A stretch of DNA of 64,000 nucleotides, taken from the NCBI GenBank assembly GCA_033558025.1, contig JAUCEF010000010.1:273001-337000 (forward strand), read 5' to 3'. The position numbers and the translations under genes were made by a program. Position 1 is the stretch's first letter. Each line of letters opens with the position of its first letter. Below are positions 58,935-64,000 of the stretch, in pieces. Source of the stretch: Phytophthora sp. 'mugwort'. Lineage: Eukaryota; Oomycota; Peronosporomycetes; Peronosporales; Peronosporaceae. The notes below the pieces were generated by a model that searched no databases, was not told the DNA's origin, and worked only from the letters and a program-made list of their open reading frames with translations.

Positions 58935-60990
58935 TTCTTAGACGGCGGCGACCTTTCCTTCGTCATCTGCGGCGGCCTTCGTTATCATGTGTGCCACTGC
59001 GTGTTCACGGCGCTTCTTTTTAATCCCGGCAGTCTGCTCCACATCACCGGTGCCAGACTGGGTAGAAGTCGTCGTTAATATATTCCTTGGGCACATATGG
59101 CTTGATCTTGCGTTCATTTCGATCATTTTTTCGGGTTGGGCTCCCGGTCCGTCGCGTATGGGATGCTCTCCCACAGGGCCTTGAAATCCTTCAATGTGTG
59201 AAGAGGCGCACTCGATACGGTAGCCTTGGTAGGCTCGCTAGTAGGGCGGCGGCGACATTCGACGACACCGGGATGTGTTCGGCGTCGTGCAAAAGAGCTG
59301 ATACTTCTGAATGCCTTTTATCTTCTTTGAGTCGGTGCCAGGAAGTCCTTGAAGAGCTGGAACGACTCAGCTTCTATCTTTAAGTTGACCGTGCGGCCGG
59401 AAAGGTTGGCTGTGTCGACGGCGTCTATGAGGGTGGTCATGTTCCAGACCGAAACACGCCAGATATGCTGCTTCGCGCTGCCGAAGCCTCGGTCCACTGC
59501 GTTTTGCGTGTGTCCTTTTTGAAAAACTTTAGCTCCGCTTCCTCTACGACTCCGTAGTTCACCACTATGGTCAGGAACCACGAGTTCTTGTTCTGGCCGC
59601 CCGCGTTGTCCGCCCAGATTACTACTTTGGCCATTTGCATGTCCTCTGGGATCTCGTCCTCCCACGCCATGTGCAGCATGCTATTGTACACGAGTGCATG
59701 GGCCAGCATGCTGCAGACCTCGTCCGCTACATTCCTGCCCTTGTGCTCGCCATAGAGGTAGTGGTGGTGCTTCTTGTCGATGGCAGAGTATACGCCAAAG
59801 AAAGCGACGCTCCACAGCGACAGGAAATACCAATTCGATGGGGTATCGGGTGTGAGGCAACGTGAGATTTTGGGCGAAGTCCATAATGAGCACCAAGTGC
59901 CCCTGGTCGGCGACGGTCTTGCTTATACTCCACTCTAGTACATCAACATAAAGTCAAAAGTATTCGAAAGTCTCACAACAAGATCACCAATAATTCAAAA
60001 TGATCACTAAGTACCTCATCAACCTTGGTGCCCTCAAGGTGCTCACAAACACTTCCGCGCGCTCTCCGTCGGGGGAGTCCGTCATCTGCAGCCGGTAGAT
60101 GGAGCACTGATTGCATACTTGGTCTCTGGGCGACCTAATGCGGATTGTTGGGCAATGTCGCTTCAGGATGCGCATAAAAGAACCCTCCGACGCCGCACCG
60201 TATCCAAGTAGTTGTCGTCTAGATACGTCACGTACTCTGAACGCAAGATCTCCCAGGTGAGGTTCGACGGCAGCAACGTGTAGTCCTCCGCGCCTTAGTA
60301 CTTGCGACTGTGGGTCCCCGCAACATTCTTCGTCAGGACGCGAACAGGCACCACCTCGCCCAATCCTGAGGTCACCTTCACGAACCAGTCGACCAGGTGC
60401 CCTGCGTCGATTTCAGCATGGATTTGATTCTGCTTCCCACCGTGCGGCTTCGCTACAATGCTTTCATTGCATACGCGTTTCCGGCACACGTGCAGCGTTC
60501 GGTTATTAATATCATTAAGTATTTGGAATGCCTCCTTGCACACGGGGCCGACGTATGACACCATGTACTGGAAGCGCTCGCGCACCGGCTACGCACTGGC
60601 GGTATTCGTGATAGTTTGGTCCGGTGCCTGGTCCGCCGCCGCTCTCGAGCTTGTTCTTGCCTTTGTTACCGGCCGGGCAGGCGCCGCAGTTACGGCGCAC
60701 ATCGCGATAGTAGTTAGCAGCAACGTCCGCTGCTCTCCCATATTCATATATCACGCAGCGAACCCACCAGCTGCGTTACCTGCGCATGTTTTTTCCGACC
60801 AAGCACTGCTTGCTGCAACACACCAGCCCCTCGAGCCTCTGCACCTCACTCGCAAGTGGAATTCTGGTCCCCACCAGTTCATCCAGCCCAGACAGACTGT
60901 GCCCAAACGTGAAGCCGCTGCTGACGGTGCGATCGTCTTCCTCTGCATGGGCGGCTGCAGCCTGACCTGCAGCACCTGCGCCAGTATCAT
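58935..60990 (-). mobile_element. Decayed element with ADN-GGQNKN motif (DUF7869-like)
   Basis: Read from high to low coordinates on the minus strand. A cysteine-bearing N-terminal part has GLVCCSKQCLVGKNMR near 60,850-60,780. YMVSYVGPVCKEAFQILNDI and RTLHVCRKR follow (60,585-60,470), then HLVDWFVKVTSGLGEVVPVR (about 60,400-60,340). The core IWADNAGGQNKNSWFL lies near 59,625-59,575, then after a frameshift GHTQNAVDRGFGSAKQHIW near 59,520-59,460, and a tail PYVPKEYINDDFYPV near 59,105-59,060. This order matches a large oomycete and cnidarian family of transposon-like proteins that I believe is catalogued as DUF7869. Several stops and shifts make it non-functional. Confidence 0.6.
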
Positions 60991-61220
60991 TATCTTTCTA
61001 AGCGGAGGAGTCGCCGAACAACCAGTCTAGATCGCTGTCGCTTGACATCCGCCAGTTATCCTTTTTGGGAGGCGCTGTTATTTTGCCGTTTTCTCGAAAA
61101 CGCTGAAACCACCCGATTTCACCTCACCCAACTTCAACAACGACCTCTAGTAAACAAATAATTAAAACAGGCGTAATAATCCTTCTCAAAAAGGGGCCTA
61201 ATATATACCGGTAGAAACTA

Positions 61221-61570
61221 ACGGATGCGCACGAAGAATGCCCCCCCCCCTCCCGAATAATACTCTCTGAGGCGTCACAGAATAAAAGCTCCACCCGAAT
61301 ACAACACCGTAAACAACACGACGCCGGAAAGGTTTATAAGTAAGCACGATATGTACTGTATGGCTCCAAGTTTCACGCAAGGTGGTCGAAGAAGTCGAAG
61401 GAGAATGACGACGAAGATCTACTCAACCTGTCGGCGTTGGACGATGCCCGGAAGATGTGAATTGGCTAGACAAATAACTTCCAGCAAATACAAGCCCCCT
61501 CCCGAATACAACCCTCTCAGTCGATTTTGGTCGTCACTAGAAAAAAGGACTCTAAGTAGGGCGCATCCGT
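61221..61570. mobile_element. 350-bp TA-flanked MITE
   Basis: The left end ACGGATGCGC (61,221-61,230) and right end GCGCATCCGT (61,561-61,570) are perfect 10-bp inverted repeats. Each is flanked outside by TA (61,219-61,220 and 61,571-61,572), the target duplication of Tc1/mariner-type elements; counting the TA and one more base, the inversion spans 13 bp. Inside, the motif CCCGAATA occurs three times (near 61,252, 61,294 and 61,501), next to a run of ten C at the left end. No transposase is encoded, so it is non-autonomous. Confidence 0.65.
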
Positions 61571-61752
61571 TAGATAACTAAGAGCGATATCCAAATAAGA
61601 TGGCAACTATTGTTTTGGCCAGAGGCCTTATCTGAGGAGAGTGAAAAGTTAGTTTATCCATCTCCAAGACACCACAAGTCGGACGGCCGACTTCTTGCAG
61701 TCCAACCTGCAAAACATAATACGGCAATAGGCATCAAAAGTTTTTTTCAGTT

Positions 61753-62795
61753 TTGACCAGCAGTGCGCGCTTCACTATGGAATATGCGACTCCTCCTTCA
61801 CGCACCCCTGCAGCCATCTCCAACAGCGCGATGGCGCCTATTGTACTGGAGCATGATGAGAATACACAAGCGCCCGAAACACCACCTCCGAGAGGGTGTG
61901 CGGCTAACATAGCGAGCGTGATCAAGCCGCCGTCTTCACGCGGACCTCCGTCTTACTACACCAGAGTTGCGGTCGGAATCAAGGTCGGAAAATGAAGGCC
62001 TAGCAGCGCATGTTCGTCCTGATATTCGTGAGCCCCAACCCAAGAGAGCGAAACATGCCGCTCGACGCGCCGCCAGCCTGCCTCGAAGGTCGATTTCTCT
62101 GCGCTTGCGATCGAAGCTCAATACAAAAACATGCATATTTCGAGATCTGCTTTGAGAAACGCGGTCATGAAAGCCGTTCGAGCCATGTAGGAGGACACAA
62201 TTATGTTGTTTCAGCAGCTTGCATTGGTGGAGCGGGCTTGGGGGGATGACGGTTAACTTACGCTCGATAGTTTCGATACCAGACTCAGCGCTATCAGCTA
62301 CTTCATCCAGCCGTGCGACAAAAAAAAATAATTGAAGGCATTTCTGGAAACTTGCGCCTGGGGAAAGTTTTATCGTTGCTAGTTGAGTTGCGCATGTAGC
62401 CCTGCTAAGCGACAGTGAGCTGTACAGAACCACGAGGGCGGGTCGAGCTAGAATTGTCGGAACCACCAATTGAAGGCGTAAAAAAAGCAAATGTGGAAGT
62501 CAAAGCAAAAAAGCTGCGTGAAAAAGGCGATAAGCCTACCGCAAGACGCCCTGCCGACGCCATCAGTGATACGCTTCGATCAGGTTTTGAAGTAATTGAA
62601 TGAGTGTCGGGGTTCGCCACCAGCCTCCTCGGGGTACCATGGATATGGGCCAGCCCTTCGGTAAGCTGGCATCCATTGAATCGGCTAACGCCAAGCAGCA
62701 AGAGACAAGTGAAGCGCTGCTTCACAGCATTCTGGGCTGCACCACGTGGCATCCGAACTCTACATAGAACTGACGAAGCGGGCAGAGCACACTAA
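61753..62795 (+). mobile_element. Possible accessory ORF of Harbinger-like element 2, decayed
   Basis: Plus-strand pieces in changing frames: MTSSARFTMEYATPPSRTP (61,753 on), then a basic stretch PQPKRAKHAARRAASLPRR near 62,035-62,090, then VEVKAKKLREKGDKPTARRP near 62,495-62,555, then MGQPFGKLASIESANAKQQE near 62,645-62,705. Charged, low-complexity and helix-rich. It converges on transposase 2, mirroring the arrangement in element 1. I recognise no domain, so the assignment is contextual. Confidence 0.35.
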
Positions 62796-62951
62796 CACCG
62801 GCTAGTCCACACGGTCGTTCAAGTTTGTCGCCCTCGCATATTATTTTACTAGTTATCGCGTTGATAAAAGCGGTCTGCATACCCATTTCGTTTCCTATTT
62901 GCTAAGTCGATCTCACCTTGCGTTCTATCTTAGTTCTGGTTGAATACCCCA

Positions 62952-63812
62952 TCACTTGTCTTGAATCACGCCTAACTTGCTTATGTGCATCATCATCACG
63001 CCTTCCTCTGAATATCCTATATCGATAAGAAGATTGTAGCGGACAGCACCAGCGCCTATCATGCATGCATTGGTCCTGTGAGCCCCTCGATCCGTTAGTC
63101 CATGAAGCACTTTGAAGCGTGCTTTAATTTTTCCAAATACATATTCGAATATGATTTCTGTCTGCAAGAGATGATAAATGTAGCTGCAATCCGAACACGA
63201 AATTTAGCCACAGGGTGTATCGTCAAGCACACGCAGCATTACATTATCGTCGTTGCTTCTTCGATAAACGTTTGCCTCCAAGTTCATCATCGGGACCGTA
63301 AGAAATGGACGTGGTTTGAATCCGGCGTCCCCAATTCAGTTGATATATCCTGGTGGACATAGATCACCGTCACGGGCGCCAAGAACTCCCGACTGGTTCC
63401 ATATTGACTGGCGGTAGTCAATGGCAGCCAAGCAATTGTACGCCGGCTTGCCACTGTGTTTCGCATAATCCCTACAAACAACAAATATTTTGTTTTAGTC
63501 GTCGCTAGTCGGAGCAGCATTATTTTCTCGAGTTTTACCTGATGATCACTAGGCCGTCGCGTCCGAATGAGTGTATCATCAAAATGCAAGCCACATCCGG
63601 AGAAGCGTGAGCGAGGCAAAATCGACCACTAACTCATTCCATCCATCATCAGCCGTAGGTGCTGGAAAGTAAATAACGTCGTCCATCATTGCATAAAGTA
63701 GTTTTCCTAGTCGTTTAATGTCGCGACTGGCAACAGGCCGTGATATCCCCAGTTGGGCTGTAGCGCCTCCAATGCATCTCCATCTCTTGTCCACAACCGT
63801 TGTGAGCAGCAC
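62952..63812 (-). mobile_element. Decayed PIF/Harbinger-like transposase 2
   Basis: High to low on the minus strand: RWRCIGGATAQLGISRPVAS and RDIKRLGKLLYAMMDD (63,780-63,680); then, after a frame change, SGCGLHFDDTLIRTRRPSDH (near 63,605-63,548) with the first catalytic Asp region; then AYNCLAAIDYRQ near 63,445-63,410 and IGDAGFKPRPF near 63,340-63,308 in another frame; and finally IIFEYVFGKIKARFKVLHGL with an RGAHRTNACMIGA helix (63,155-63,050). The order is that of a PIF/Harbinger transposase, and it differs in sequence from element 1. Multiple frame changes and stops; dead. Confidence 0.65.
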
Positions 63813-64000
63813 AGCAAGACCCAGTCAATCGAGCACTGCAAGTTTTTTCCTGGTAGCCCAAACGTTTTGTAGTATAACGGCTCCATGTAGAGGCATAGAG
63901 CGTGAAATGACGCAGGCGAGCAACGTAGAGTCTTCCTATTTACGTCTGCTCCCTTGCGCTTTCAGTTTCACGTTGAGGTTTGATCGCACCGTGATTTTCT
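63813..64000. other. No recognisable feature
   Basis: Short stretch at the window edge with nothing identifiable. It may belong to the upstream end of Harbinger-like element 2. Confidence 0.4.

Noticed and set aside
1..64000. CRISPR arrays, tRNA and rRNA genes
   Set aside because: No regularly spaced identical short repeats and no tRNA or rRNA consensus were found by eye. The repeats in the giant gene are diverged protein modules.

Overview
The window looks like nuclear DNA of an oomycete, most likely Phytophthora or a close relative. The evidence is long GC-rich genes that are mostly intronless, introns of about 60-80 bases where they occur, very compact spacing between active genes, and flanks full of decayed eukaryotic transposons (Ty3/gypsy, hAT-like, PIF/Harbinger-like, an ADN-GGQNKN element, a TA-flanked MITE). 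Nothing bacterial in layout, no rRNA or tRNA, and no CRISPR array was seen.

Layout. (1) 1-7.4 kb is a transposon graveyard on mixed strands, with no intact gene. (2) 7,448-39,256 is one uninterrupted reading frame for a secreted protein of 10,602 residues. It is built from about 22 fibronectin type III (FN3) domains, about 40 copies of a roughly 95-residue beta-rich module announced by an E-V/I-Q-x-V/I lead-in (called the EVQ module here), three PA14 domains, filamin-type repeats and about six copies of a cysteine-bearing module. EVQ modules are repeatedly inserted inside FN3 domains. (3) 39.7-52.6 kb holds four paralogous multi-pass membrane proteins of 777-904 residues, unfamiliar to me, in +,-,+,- order, plus a decayed fifth copy. 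Sequence resemblance pairs the two + genes and the two - genes, so a convergent pair was probably duplicated as a block. (4) 52.8-54.9 kb (minus strand) is a nine-exon ankyrin-repeat gene whose eight introns are all phase 0 and mostly fall at repeat boundaries. (5) 55-64 kb is a second transposon graveyard with two PIF/Harbinger-like relics, one ADN-GGQNKN relic and a 350-bp MITE.

How the genes may relate. The giant secreted protein and the membrane-protein cluster are neighbours (415 bp apart), and both have large extracytoplasmic parts. A shared role at the cell surface or in vesicles of spores or hyphae is possible but is inference only. The most novel material is the giant protein's nested architecture and the membrane family. 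Coordinates of domains inside the giant protein are read by eye and are approximate.
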